Part shown: positions 52,762 to 61,494 of the stretch, piece by piece
Layout: every line of letters begins with the position of its first letter
How positions within the stretch are numbered: position 1 is the stretch's first letter
From: Anaerolineales bacterium UBA5797
GTDB lineage: Bacteria; Chloroflexota; Anaerolineae; Anaerolineales; Villigracilaceae
Length of the DNA: 64,000 nt
Reading direction: 5' to 3'
Assembly: GCA_002418205.1 (NCBI GenBank)
Contig: DIDP01000008.1
Location: 139,499 to 203,498, forward strand
Position numbers and translations under genes: made by a program
The notes under the pieces: generated by a model
What the model was told of the DNA's origin: nothing
Databases searched by the model: none
The model's input: only the letters and a program-made list of their open reading frames with translations

Positions 52762-53496
52762 ATGGATTCGAGCACTGCCCGGCGCCTCATCGAACTCAAC
52801 CGCGAGTTTTATACGCGCTTCGGCGATTCGTTCTCCGCCACGCGTCAGCGCATCCAGCCCGGCGTGCGGCGCGTCCTCAAGAAGTTGAACGGGGATGAAG
52901 ACATCCTGGATCTGGGGTGCGGCAACGGGGAACTGGCGCGCGAACTGGCGCAGCGCGGACACCGCGGCTCGTATCTGGGCGTGGACTTCAGCCTGCCTCT
53001 GCTCCAACATGCCGAATCCATCCCGGAAGGTTTTTCCGCCAGATTTGTGGAGGCGGATCTTACAAAGCTTTCAGATTTCAAGGATCAGCTTTCAGCGAAT
53101 GGCAAGTGGTCTGTGGTTACTGCCTTTGCGGTGCTGCATCATGTTCCGTCTGTTGAATTGCGATTGGATATATTGCGAACTGTCCATGACTTATTGAAGG
53201 ATGATGGTCTGTTCATCCACTCGAACTGGCAATTCCTGAACAGCGAAAAACTCAAAGCGAGGATCCAGCCGTGGGAAACGGTATCAATTTCAGGTCTGGA
53301 GGTGGAGGCGGGCGATCATCTGCTCGATTGGCGGAGTGGGGGAAAAGGTCTGCGTTATGTTCATCACTTCAGCGAATCCGAATTGAATGAATTGGCAAGG
53401 GCTTCGGGGTTTCAAGTGATCGAAACTTTTTATTCCGATGGCGCAGGCGGGGATTTGGGACTGTACCAGGTCTGGCAGGCTGAATCTAAACGCTGA
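52762..53496 (+). CDS. class I SAM-dependent methyltransferase
   Basis: 244 residues. EDILDLGCGNGELARELA is the SAM-binding motif I; VDFSLPLL is motif II and VVTAFAVLHHVPSVELR is the post-motif region of Methyltransf_11/25-type enzymes. The substrate is unknown. Its leaderless promoter is divergent from elp3; a tRNA-related substrate is possible from context but not shown. Its end overlaps the convergent diguanylate cyclase gene by 11 bases. Confidence 0.88.
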   Translation: MDSSTARRLIELNREFYTRFGDSFSATRQRIQPGVRRVLKKLNGDEDILDLGCGNGELARELAQRGHRGSYLGVDFSLPLLQHAESIPEGFSARFVEADLTKLSDFKDQLSANGKWSVVTAFAVLHHVPSVELRLDILRTVHDLLKDDGLFIHSNWQFLNSEKLKARIQPWETVSISGLEVEAGDHLLDWRSGGKGLRYVHHFSESELNELARASGFQVIETFYSDGAGGDLGLYQVWQAESKR

Positions 53497-55966
53497 CCGC
53501 CACGCGATTCCGTCCCTTATGTTTGGCGATATACATCGCCTGATCGGCGCGCGCAATGAGCGTTTCAAATTCCACCGTGTTTGCATCCTTGTGCGCTACG
53601 CCAATGCTGACGGTGATATTTATTTCACAATTTGAAATCGTAAACGGCGTTTCTACAATGTGCTTGCGAAGACGTTCGGCCACCAGCTTTGCGGTTTCCA
53701 GGTCTGTCTCCGGCATCAGGATGATCAATTCTTCGCCGCCATAACGCCCCAGCAAGTCTATTTCACGGATCGAGCCCCTGCAGCGGCTGGCAAATTCCTG
53801 CAAGACCCGGTCGCCGGTCAAATGCCCGTGCGTGTCATTGATCTGTTTGAAATGGTCGAGGTCGAGCATCATGCTGCAGAACGGACGGTTCATCCGAATA
53901 GACCTGGCGAATTCGATCCTGCCCAACTCGAACAGGCTGCGGCGGTTGTTCAGGCCGGTCAGCGGGTCGGTCAACGCCAGGCTTTGCACTTCTTCAAACA
54001 AACGGGCGCGCTCCAGCGAAACGCTGATCTGTTTTGAAAAGATCGAAAGGACAGGCAGGTCCGCTATGGTTAATCCTTTTCCCCAGATCCAGAGAATCCC
54101 CAGAAGATTATCTTCAAACAAAAGCGGGAGACGAAACAATTCTGCATTTTGGTCGAGTCCCACCCATTTCAACAGCCCGGCGTAATTCTTTTTCCGGTTA
54201 TTGATAAATAATAATTGAACCTCTTCGGCAAGATCGTTAATGATTGCAGGCTGATGCAGTTTCTCCTTTGAAGGAAATAATTTCATGTACTGTTCCAAAG
54301 GGAAGGTGTAGTGGATCAGAGGGACACCGATTTTGCTCTCAAGAGTTTGGAGACGATCCAGGTCCAGTGACGTATATCTGGTCTCAAACATCCTCCGGGA
54401 ATTTTCATAAACGGCGAGGATGCAGGTCAAATTCATCTTTTCGAGTTCCGTGCCGAACGTCAGAATGATCTCATCCTGGCTGAGCGCTTTTTCCATGTGG
54501 GTCGTAACGTGGGCAAGGGAATAGATCAGGTCGTTGGAACGGGCGAGTTGATCCAGCCATTGACGCTCCGCCCGTGACTTGCGCAGTTGTTCCATTGCTG
54601 TGGCAAGCTGACCGGCAAGCGTCATGAGCAGGCGTTCGTCGTCTTCCGTGAACCCGTTTCTTTTAACGCTCTCAGCATTGATCACGCCGAGCAATTGCTC
54701 CTTGAATTTGATCGGCACGCATAATTCCGAGCCGGTGCGTTCGTCCACATCGAGATAGTTTGTGATGCGCCTGACGTTGTCGATGCGCAGCGGCTTGCCG
54801 GTTTTTGCCACCTGCCCGGTTACGCCTTCGCCGAGGGGCACGCCTCTCAATTTGATTTCCTCCGAGGCGAAAAAACGATAGGAGGGATGCGGATGCAGCA
54901 TCTCGCCTGTTTCGTCCAGCGTAAGGATGCCGAAATTGTCGGGGAAAATGTTCCTGCCGATGATGTCCGTCACGCGTTCGATCAGTTCGTCCTCGCTATC
55001 CACCTGCGTGGAGATCTGGGCGACGTCATGCAGGGCTTTCAGTTGCCTGACCTGTTTGCGTTCTTCCTCCAGCAACAGCGCCTTGGAGAGCACCAGTGCA
55101 ACCTGTTCTGCCGTGATTTTGACCCGGTCGATCTCATTCTGTGCAAAGGGACGTCTTTCGTTGTATCCGAGGAGCAGGGCACCCAGTTTTCGTTCCTGTA
55201 CGATCAATGGGAGGCCGATCATGGAGCGGCTGGGGAACAGCGCGGCGATCTTTGAACTGATGTGCGGAGAGTCTTCCAGGTCTGCAACGGCAATGGGGTG
55301 TCCGGCTTCCATAACGGACACTGTAAGGGTCTTCTCACCCGGCTCGAACTGCATATGCGGATAGATGTCACTCATCGAGCCGTGGGCGGCAACGGGAACA
55401 GGCACCCCCTTTATTTCATCCCAAAGCGAGAAGAAGCAATCATCCGCTTTGAAGAGTTTCCCGATCCCCTCCGCAAGGATCTTGAGGGTCGAATCGAGAC
55501 TATCGGCTTCGAGTGCGGTGCCGGTAGCCTTGTTCAATCGTTCAAGGAAATTTGAATACTTGATGCGTTCCTGTTCGTAATCCTTTACCTTGAGCAATGC
55601 CTCATGGCGTTCGCGCGTGACGGTTGCCAGCCTGCCGACGACGAAGGCGGTGAAGATCAGGGTAAGAGTGTCGATTATGGTCGAGGGATCATCCAGTGAT
55701 GAAAAGAAAGAGCTGCCTTCACCGGCCGGGATTATTTGATTGAACAGGATTGATGACACAGCCACTAAAATTCCCCCGCCGATTCCAAAATACCAGCCTG
55801 CCCCGATTACTGGGATGAACGCCAGGTCCTCGAGGCTTATTTCCGTTTTATCATTGTAGATCGTGAGGACGATTCCATAGACGATAAAAGTGATGGCGAT
55901 AATTATGGATTTCGTGCTATTTCGTTGCGGATATGCGAGCCTTTTCATGCGGTTCTTGCCTGCCAT
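53486..55966 (-). CDS. membrane-bound GAF-GGDEF diguanylate cyclase
   Basis: About 826 residues. The start is uncertain: ATG 55966, ATG 55948 or TTG 55987, none with a Shine-Dalgarno. The N-terminal ~110 residues hold about three to four membrane helices (IIIAITFIVYGIVLTIY, AGWYFGIGGGILVAVSSILF and so on). Two clear GAF-like domains (about 150-310 and 330-470) and a more divergent third sensor region follow. The C-terminal GGDEF domain has the motif RYGGEEL and the allosteric I-site REID five residues before GGEEL, so it should make c-di-GMP and be product-inhibited. Upstream palindromes are listed separately. Confidence 0.9.
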   Translation of the reverse strand: MAGKNRMKRLAYPQRNSTKSIIIAITFIVYGIVLTIYNDKTEISLEDLAFIPVIGAGWYFGIGGGILVAVSSILFNQIIPAGEGSSFFSSLDDPSTIIDTLTLIFTAFVVGRLATVTRERHEALLKVKDYEQERIKYSNFLERLNKATGTALEADSLDSTLKILAEGIGKLFKADDCFFSLWDEIKGVPVPVAAHGSMSDIYPHMQFEPGEKTLTVSVMEAGHPIAVADLEDSPHISSKIAALFPSRSMIGLPLIVQERKLGALLLGYNERRPFAQNEIDRVKITAEQVALVLSKALLLEEERKQVRQLKALHDVAQISTQVDSEDELIERVTDIIGRNIFPDNFGILTLDETGEMLHPHPSYRFFASEEIKLRGVPLGEGVTGQVAKTGKPLRIDNVRRITNYLDVDERTGSELCVPIKFKEQLLGVINAESVKRNGFTEDDERLLMTLAGQLATAMEQLRKSRAERQWLDQLARSNDLIYSLAHVTTHMEKALSQDEIILTFGTELEKMNLTCILAVYENSRRMFETRYTSLDLDRLQTLESKIGVPLIHYTFPLEQYMKLFPSKEKLHQPAIINDLAEEVQLLFINNRKKNYAGLLKWVGLDQNAELFRLPLLFEDNLLGILWIWGKGLTIADLPVLSIFSKQISVSLERARLFEEVQSLALTDPLTGLNNRRSLFELGRIEFARSIRMNRPFCSMMLDLDHFKQINDTHGHLTGDRVLQEFASRCRGSIREIDLLGRYGGEELIILMPETDLETAKLVAERLRKHIVETPFTISNCEINITVSIGVAHKDANTVEFETLIARADQAMYIAKHKGRNRVAVSV

Positions 55967-55972
55967 AAAGTG

Positions 55973-55988
55973 CTTGAAAATTTTCAAG
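55973..55988. promoter_or_regulatory. 16-bp perfect palindrome at the start of the diguanylate cyclase gene
   Basis: CTTGAAAATTTTCAAG is self-complementary over 16 bases and lies immediately upstream of ATG 55966. Candidate operator. Confidence 0.4.
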
Positions 55989-56022
55989 CATAAAGAATAC
56001 AGTCAATATTGTATTCTTTATG
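55989..56022. promoter_or_regulatory. 13-bp perfect inverted repeat upstream of the diguanylate cyclase gene
   Basis: CATAAAGAATACA (55989-56001) and TGTATTCTTTATG (56010-56022) with an 8-base spacer. It directly abuts the 16-bp palindrome, so two operator-like sites lie in about 50 bases. It contains possible -10-like A/T sequences. Confidence 0.45.
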
Positions 56023-56134
56023 GAATGTAAAAAAATTGCAGTTGCTGAACATTTACCTTGCAGGTTTGTCAAGCAGGGAGGGGGGAAACCCCTATTGTCC
56101 ATTGTCTGTTTCTGTGAACCGGTGATTGGGCGGA

Positions 56135-57127
56135 TTACAAGTTGACAAGATTGGGGTTGGCAACGTACTGCCACCAGTTGTTATGGATCCCGTTGATGCG
56201 CCCGTTTGTTTTTGGGAGATGCTTCAGCCACCATTTGTGATGTTCGCGGGTATCCCCCCTGCCCCAATCGTCGGCATTGACCTCACGGGCCGCGCCCTTG
56301 AAGTTCGGAAAGTTATCCAGCCAGTCGTCACACTCGCTCCACACTTTCCTCGGGTTGTTCCAATCGTAATCGCGCTCGCTGTTGGGCGCGAAATGGACGT
56401 TCCCGAGCGCCGCATGACCGGGATGGGTCTGCTCATGCCTGATGAACCGTTTCCACAGGTTTGCCTCATCGGGAATTCCTTCGAAGGTCTTTTCCATGAT
56501 GGATTCGACGCGATGCCCCATGTTCTCGAGCATCTCGCCAACCCCGCGCTCATACGAAAAGCCCATGATCACGAACCGCCGCTTCGCCGCTTCCGTGTGT
56601 TTCAGCGGAGGGGCATTGCACCAGAACGCGCCCGGTCCACCCATGATGGATTCGTAGAAACCGGCGTGAGGGAAGTTGAAGATCCAGACTTCATCGATCT
56701 CGTTCCCTGCCACGCGCTGCAAAATGTTGAAGCGTTCGATAATGGCGTAATAGTTTGCTTCCTGCGGCATGTAGGGCAGATACGCGCCGCGCAGCACATC
56801 GAGGTAGGTCTGGGCGTCATATTTGTAGCCGTCCACTTTGGCGGGGAAGTCGTCCACATCGAGCCGTTGGATGATCTGATAACGGACGAGTCCGTTGCTG
56901 ACTTGCAGGATGTCGGACATGAATCCGCGCGCCAGATCTTCAACTCGATTCCAGTTCATGTGCTCCGAAAGTTGTTTGCCCGAGACCATGTCCACGACGG
57001 GGTCGTAGACAATGACGAGCGTTTTGAGGGTCGTCAGTTGCGGAGGCTCGTCCGGGGAATCGGGAACAAACGTCGGCTTGGAAGGAGGCGTTTCTTTTCG
57101 TCGGAAGAGGGAAAGCATGGCATCCAT
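56135..57127 (-). CDS. unrecognised ~330-residue protein
   Basis: 330 residues from ATG 57127; ATG 57118 and TTG 57139 are alternatives, and no Shine-Dalgarno is clear. Rich in Trp, Asn, Asp and His, without a signal peptide or membrane helix. Segments such as DEVWIFNFPHAGFYES, FIRHEQTHPGHAALGNVHFAPNSERDYDW and HHKWWLKHLPK have many potential metal ligands; HEQTHPGH superficially resembles a zinc-peptidase HExxH/HEx4GH pattern. I do not recognise the family. It follows the PP2C-like/propeller gene at a gap of about 30 bases on the same strand and is probably in its operon. Confidence 0.6.
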   Translation of the reverse strand: MDAMLSLFRRKETPPSKPTFVPDSPDEPPQLTTLKTLVIVYDPVVDMVSGKQLSEHMNWNRVEDLARGFMSDILQVSNGLVRYQIIQRLDVDDFPAKVDGYKYDAQTYLDVLRGAYLPYMPQEANYYAIIERFNILQRVAGNEIDEVWIFNFPHAGFYESIMGGPGAFWCNAPPLKHTEAAKRRFVIMGFSYERGVGEMLENMGHRVESIMEKTFEGIPDEANLWKRFIRHEQTHPGHAALGNVHFAPNSERDYDWNNPRKVWSECDDWLDNFPNFKGAAREVNADDWGRGDTREHHKWWLKHLPKTNGRINGIHNNWWQYVANPNLVNL

Positions 57128-57157
57128 GTCTAATATCAAAATGGATCTTGCCTGTTG

Positions 57158-59659
57158 TTACGGGAGGTTTGTCGCGAAGTAGACCTGGTCGCCGATCGCC
57201 AGGTACAGCACGTAATTCGGGCTGACGGCGAGCGCGCCGACAGGGCCCTGCTGGAACGGGTTGGCTTTGCCCGCGTAGCCGCTGATCTGGTTTTGCAGTT
57301 CGAGCGAGCGCGGCGTAAAGCGGAAGACGCTCCGGTTCTCGGAGTCAAGCAAAAGGACGACCGGGTTGGGCGGATTGGTCAACACCATCTGCGTGAAGTT
57401 CGCCTGGGTGAAGATATCCAGGTCTTGATGGGCGGGGATGGTATCCAGATAGGGCGCGGGGTCCACGCAGCGGGTGGGCACTTCGGCGATGCGGCTGAAC
57501 GTGCAGGTGGAAAGACGTCCGTCGGCGTGCAGCAGGTAAAGATCGTCGCCGCTTACGCCCAGGTCTATGGCATCTTCGAGTTCGGGGACCTGATTCCCGA
57601 AATAGAAATAGGGCGGATCGAGGAACGCGCTGTTCTTTCCGACGTAGACCCAGATCGCACGCGCATCAGCATCCAGGACGTAAAGCCTGCCATTATCCAA
57701 TGTGAACGCCGTAATGCGTTCCCAGTTCGTGTTGGGAAGGGTGAGCGGGAAGGCTTGCGGCACCTGACCCGGGGAACAATATAACAACCTGCCGTTCGTA
57801 TCGATGCCAAGCACCGTCGCGCCGACCGCGTTCACTTTCGGCAGCGCGAGGATATCGACGATCGTGCCGACCTGATAACCGCCATAAGTGCCGGGCTTGC
57901 AGTCGAACGTGTTATCGAGTTCGAGGCTTCTGCCGGTGAAGGTGGCATGCAGGATATTGCCGCCCTCGGCATTGAGCATGTACAGATCGCTTTCACTGGC
58001 TGCCATGCGGCTGATCTGCGTGGTCCCCCCAAGTCCGTTCGTGAAGGCGGGGACGAACTCAAGGCGGATGATGCCCATCAAATTATCGTAGTTCGATTGC
58101 GCCTCACTGCGCAGTGCCCTGGATTCGTTCGTCTCGCGATAACTTTCCGCCTGGTCCAGCCTGAGCAGCACATTGTTCCACGCCGTACGCTGGCGGACGG
58201 GATCGGTCTCACCCACGGCAGTGGCGCGTTCGTTGAGCGCCTGCAAATAATATTCGTCGAATTGCACGCTTTGACCGAAGCGCAGATAGACCACGATCGC
58301 GGCGGTCACCACGAGCACGGGGACGATGACTGCCATGCTCACCATGATATAGGTTGGGATTTCGAGGGGCTGTGTGGAATCGGTGGTCGGGAACAGACGC
58401 GGCAGGAACCTGCGCAGGAACCCGCCAACGCGCTCGTTCAGACGACGCCCGAATCTGATCCCGTTTGCCATCACCTTTGCCATCTGACGCGCCGCTTCGG
58501 CGTGCGCGCCGGGTTTATCGGATTTCGCCTCGGCGGAATCGACCTCGGTTTCCCCCTGCATATCATCCTCTTCAACCTTGATCTCAGGCTGGCGTTGTTC
58601 CTCGATTTTGGGTTCAACAGGCTTCGCGCGCGGGATGGAGGGCGGGAAGGTGCGCGGCGTCGAGGGAACTGGCGCGGAGGCTTTGGCCTCTTCACCGGGA
58701 GGCGCAAACGTCTCTTCGGGGTGAGGCGGGATTGCATAGGCAGAAGGCTGGACGTAGTGCGCGGCAAAATCCGCCATTGCATCGATCTCCTCCTCAGAGA
58801 CCGCGGGAGGTTCCGGCTCGACCTCCGTTTGTTGCGGGGTGGGATGCGGCAATGCGGAAAGAATGTCCCGATGGGGTTGTTGATCCGCCTGCGGTGCAAA
58901 AGATTCGGGTTGGACGGGTTCCTCCGTGGCGGGAACAACCGTCGGGGTTGGGTGACGCGAGGCGCCGACATCCGGTCGCAGCATGGTGATCATGCCATGT
59001 CCGCCTTGCACCTGGATCAACGCCGCGTTCAGGTCGCCTTTTGTGAATGTCAACTTGCGATAACTGGCATCCAGCGTTGCAGGCGGACGTTCATTGACGA
59101 GGTCGGCCTCCCAATCCCGCGGGAAGATGCCGCACAACACCAGCAGGTCGTTCGAGTGCAGATCGACCTGCGAGAAATAAGATTGAATGTTTTGACTCGA
59201 TCCAAGTCCCTTGCCCGAAAGCGCCGGGTCGTAAATGTGACGTGAGCCGTTCTCGCCCGTCCAAACGGCGTGCGCCGGACCACTCAGCAGGATGGTGCTT
59301 TTCTCCTCGCGGATGGAAACCAGCGCGAGCACACCGAGGGCATATTGCCCGCGTCCGGTGGTGGACAGGTTGCGTTCGAGCAACGTCGAGTTGATGTGTT
59401 CCGCGCATTTGCGCATGGCGGAGGTCAATGAGCCGGGCGATTGATAGAATTTCCCCGCCGAGTCGCCGACCAGCCGTTCCAGTTCGTTGGGCGAAAAGGC
59501 GGCATTGCCTGAAAGCATGAGATAGACGATCAGGTTGTCCTTCTCGCGTCCGCGCGCGGCTTTGCGCGGCGGCGCGAACGCCTGCAAGCCAGGCAGGTCA
59601 GCCAGCTCCTGTCCGTTGAACCGATGAATGGGGAGGATGTTTAAGTCGAAGGTAGCCAC
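57158..59659 (-). CDS. PP2C-like domain / membrane helix / propeller-like protein
   Basis: 833 residues from a GTG start. Residues 1-230 resemble a PP2C/SpoIIE-type fold (YALGVLALVSIREEKSTILLSGPAHAVWTG, VDLHSNDLLVLCGIF), but the metal-binding Asp/Gly motifs are not evident, so it may be non-catalytic. Residues 230-400 are Pro/Glu-rich and disordered-looking. One membrane helix lies at about 437-460. The C-terminal ~370 residues outside have repeated YxxD/LYVLDADARAIWVY-type segments suggesting a beta-propeller. A similar N-terminal/TM/propeller arrangement is typical of Chloroflexota signalling-like proteins. The partner gene follows. Confidence 0.65.
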   Translation of the reverse strand: MATFDLNILPIHRFNGQELADLPGLQAFAPPRKAARGREKDNLIVYLMLSGNAAFSPNELERLVGDSAGKFYQSPGSLTSAMRKCAEHINSTLLERNLSTTGRGQYALGVLALVSIREEKSTILLSGPAHAVWTGENGSRHIYDPALSGKGLGSSQNIQSYFSQVDLHSNDLLVLCGIFPRDWEADLVNERPPATLDASYRKLTFTKGDLNAALIQVQGGHGMITMLRPDVGASRHPTPTVVPATEEPVQPESFAPQADQQPHRDILSALPHPTPQQTEVEPEPPAVSEEEIDAMADFAAHYVQPSAYAIPPHPEETFAPPGEEAKASAPVPSTPRTFPPSIPRAKPVEPKIEEQRQPEIKVEEDDMQGETEVDSAEAKSDKPGAHAEAARQMAKVMANGIRFGRRLNERVGGFLRRFLPRLFPTTDSTQPLEIPTYIMVSMAVIVPVLVVTAAIVVYLRFGQSVQFDEYYLQALNERATAVGETDPVRQRTAWNNVLLRLDQAESYRETNESRALRSEAQSNYDNLMGIIRLEFVPAFTNGLGGTTQISRMAASESDLYMLNAEGGNILHATFTGRSLELDNTFDCKPGTYGGYQVGTIVDILALPKVNAVGATVLGIDTNGRLLYCSPGQVPQAFPLTLPNTNWERITAFTLDNGRLYVLDADARAIWVYVGKNSAFLDPPYFYFGNQVPELEDAIDLGVSGDDLYLLHADGRLSTCTFSRIAEVPTRCVDPAPYLDTIPAHQDLDIFTQANFTQMVLTNPPNPVVLLLDSENRSVFRFTPRSLELQNQISGYAGKANPFQQGPVGALAVSPNYVLYLAIGDQVYFATNLP

Positions 59660-59715
59660 GGCGTAAGAATAGTCAAAGGATTGTTATCATTATACTGGTA
59701 AAATTTGGATGAGGC

Positions 59716-59775
59716 GTAGGGGCATGGCGGATGGACTTCAGAGACTGCTCTGGTATCCTACCGTTGTGCCCCTAC
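59716..59775. repeat. dispersed-type inverted repeat
   Basis: GTAGGGGCA (59716-59724) and TGCCCCTAC (59767-59775) are perfect 9-bp inverted copies about 42 bases apart. The GTAGGGGC.../...GCCCCTAC wording is that of a palindromic repeat family found in many genomes. It lies in the upstream region of the gene at 59799. Confidence 0.55.
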
Positions 59776-59798
59776 AATTATGCCTGTAGAAGAAGCAC

Positions 59799-60809
59799 AT
59801 GAATTTCACATTGCACAATGATTTTTCAGAGATCGACCCCTCCGCTTGGAATGCGCTGGTCGAAGGCAGCATCGCCGATACACCGTTCTCGCGTTACGAA
59901 TATCTCATCGAATGGTGGAAGACCCTCGGCGGCGGAGAATGGAAGGATGCCCAACTGATCCTCGTCTCCGCGCGCGAGGACGACCAGCTCATTGGCATCG
60001 CTCCACTTTTCGTCGCGGAATACGATGGTCAACGGGCGTTGCTGCTCGTTGGCAGCATCGAGATTTCGGATTATCTGGATCTGATCGTGCGCGCTGAGGA
60101 CTTGACGCGCTTCCTCTCGGGACTGATCGATTTCCTCGCATCTTCCAAAGCTGATAGTTGGTCTGCCATCGACTGGTACAACCTCCCCGATGCCTCTCCC
60201 ACCCTCGCGGCGCTCAAGGCCGAATCCGAAAAGCGCGGTTGGGAGTACAACGAGGAAATCTATCGCCCCACGCCGCGCATCGCCTTGAACGGCTCGTTCG
60301 AAGATTATCTCGCCGGTATCGACAAGAAACAGCGCCACGAGATCCGCCGCAAGATGCGCCGCGCCGCCGAAAGCGGACGCGTCCGCTTCCATGTGGTGGA
60401 CAAGGATGCAGACATCGAGCCTGAACTCGAATCGTTCTTTCATCTGATGGTGCAGGATCCGAACAAAGCCATGTTCCTCAAGGATGTGATGCGCGACCAG
60501 ATGTCCAACTCATTGAAAGCCGCGCATACGTATGGTTATCTCTGGCTTGCCTTCCTTGAGATCGACGGTGTCAAAGCCGCGGCATCGCTCAACTTCGATT
60601 ACAGGAACAAGTTATGGGGATACAACTCCGGCGTCAGCCGCGATTTCATGGAACTTTCCCCTGGCTGGGTCCTGCTTGGTCAGGTCATTCAGTGGTGCTG
60701 TGAAAACGGACGCGCCGAATTCGATTTCATGCGCGGCGACGAGGAATACAAGTATCGTTTTGGCGGGGTGAACAAGTATGTGATGCGGGCGCGAGCGATC
60801 AAACCTTAG
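59799..60809 (+). CDS. CelD/BcsL-type GNAT acetyltransferase
   Basis: 336 residues. N-terminal and C-terminal GNAT halves as in the CelD/BcsL family: PFSRYEYLIEWWKTLGGGEWKDAQLILVS, KKQRHEIRRKMRRAAESGRVRFHVVD, and WLAFLEIDGVKAAASLNFDYRNKLWGYNSG ... EFDFMRGDEEYKYRFG. These enzymes acylate polysaccharide or cell-wall components; the substrate is unknown. GAAGAAG lies before the ATG. It overlaps the convergent membrane-protein gene by 4 bases. Confidence 0.88.
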   Translation: MNFTLHNDFSEIDPSAWNALVEGSIADTPFSRYEYLIEWWKTLGGGEWKDAQLILVSAREDDQLIGIAPLFVAEYDGQRALLLVGSIEISDYLDLIVRAEDLTRFLSGLIDFLASSKADSWSAIDWYNLPDASPTLAALKAESEKRGWEYNEEIYRPTPRIALNGSFEDYLAGIDKKQRHEIRRKMRRAAESGRVRFHVVDKDADIEPELESFFHLMVQDPNKAMFLKDVMRDQMSNSLKAAHTYGYLWLAFLEIDGVKAAASLNFDYRNKLWGYNSGVSRDFMELSPGWVLLGQVIQWCCENGRAEFDFMRGDEEYKYRFGGVNKYVMRARAIKP

Positions 60810-61375
60810 GTCATGATTGAAATCAGTACCACTGCGCCGATAATTCCTGCAGTTGCGATAAGCGGAAGGATTGCATTTCCAAGCGCCTTGAGCCAGTTCA
60901 CTTTGAGTTCTGTTTTCATGACGAACGTTTCATAACAGACCAAGGCTGCAATTGAAAGCAACAGATACCATTGGAACATGCTCAGTGTGGTGGTGAGACG
61001 AAACACAAAGGTCAGGAGCAACACTACTGGTGAAGTAATGTAGCATTGAACATAAAACATTTGTTGCAGTGCTGATTTTCGAATGGGGCGATTATTGGTC
61101 AGTTCGATCCATGTAACATAGACCAGCAAAGGTAATGCCGCAATGCTTGCCCCAAACAGGAGCTTATTCTCTGAAAACACGGCGAAGATGCCGCCCTCCT
61201 GAATTTCCCTCTCGGTGAGAAACGTATATGTCAGTGGCAGAACGGCGACGAGGATCCAAAAGAAAATGGGAGAAAGGAACTCATCGAAACGTTCCTCTGG
61301 TTTTTCCTTTCTCCATTCGCTTTTGATATATGCAATGGCTTCTTCGAGAGATTGCAGGATTTTGAATTGCGACAT
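60806..61375 (-). CDS. four-helix membrane protein
   Basis: 189 residues with about five hydrophobic segments (FFWILVAVLPLTYTFL, LLFGASIAALPLLVYVTWIEL, CYITSPVVLLLTFVF, FQWYLLLSIAALVCY and NAILPLIATAGIIGAVVLISI). GGAGG lies before the ATG. I do not recognise a family. It is probably co-transcribed with nothing downstream on this strand. Confidence 0.6.
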   Translation of the reverse strand: MSQFKILQSLEEAIAYIKSEWRKEKPEERFDEFLSPIFFWILVAVLPLTYTFLTEREIQEGGIFAVFSENKLLFGASIAALPLLVYVTWIELTNNRPIRKSALQQMFYVQCYITSPVVLLLTFVFRLTTTLSMFQWYLLLSIAALVCYETFVMKTELKVNWLKALGNAILPLIATAGIIGAVVLISIMT

Positions 61376-61494
61376 AAGTTTCCTCCGCTGGCAGGGTGGG
61401 ATCGTGGTTTATGGTTTTACCACCGCCGGTATTGCAGGAATTTCTTTTTGCCCATCTTTACACATTCCACTTCCGGTCTATTTACGCAGACCGC

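Noticed and set aside
56126..57133. A 335-codon open frame antisense to the unrecognised 330-residue protein
   Set aside because: Both frames are long, so I compared them. The minus-strand product has a normal folded-protein composition and is in line with its upstream neighbour; the plus-strand one lacks a ribosome binding site and reads as a reverse-complement shadow.
57947..59245. A 432-codon open frame on the plus strand, Arg/His/Gly-rich
   Set aside because: It is antisense to the PP2C-like/propeller gene, has biased composition and no ribosome binding site.
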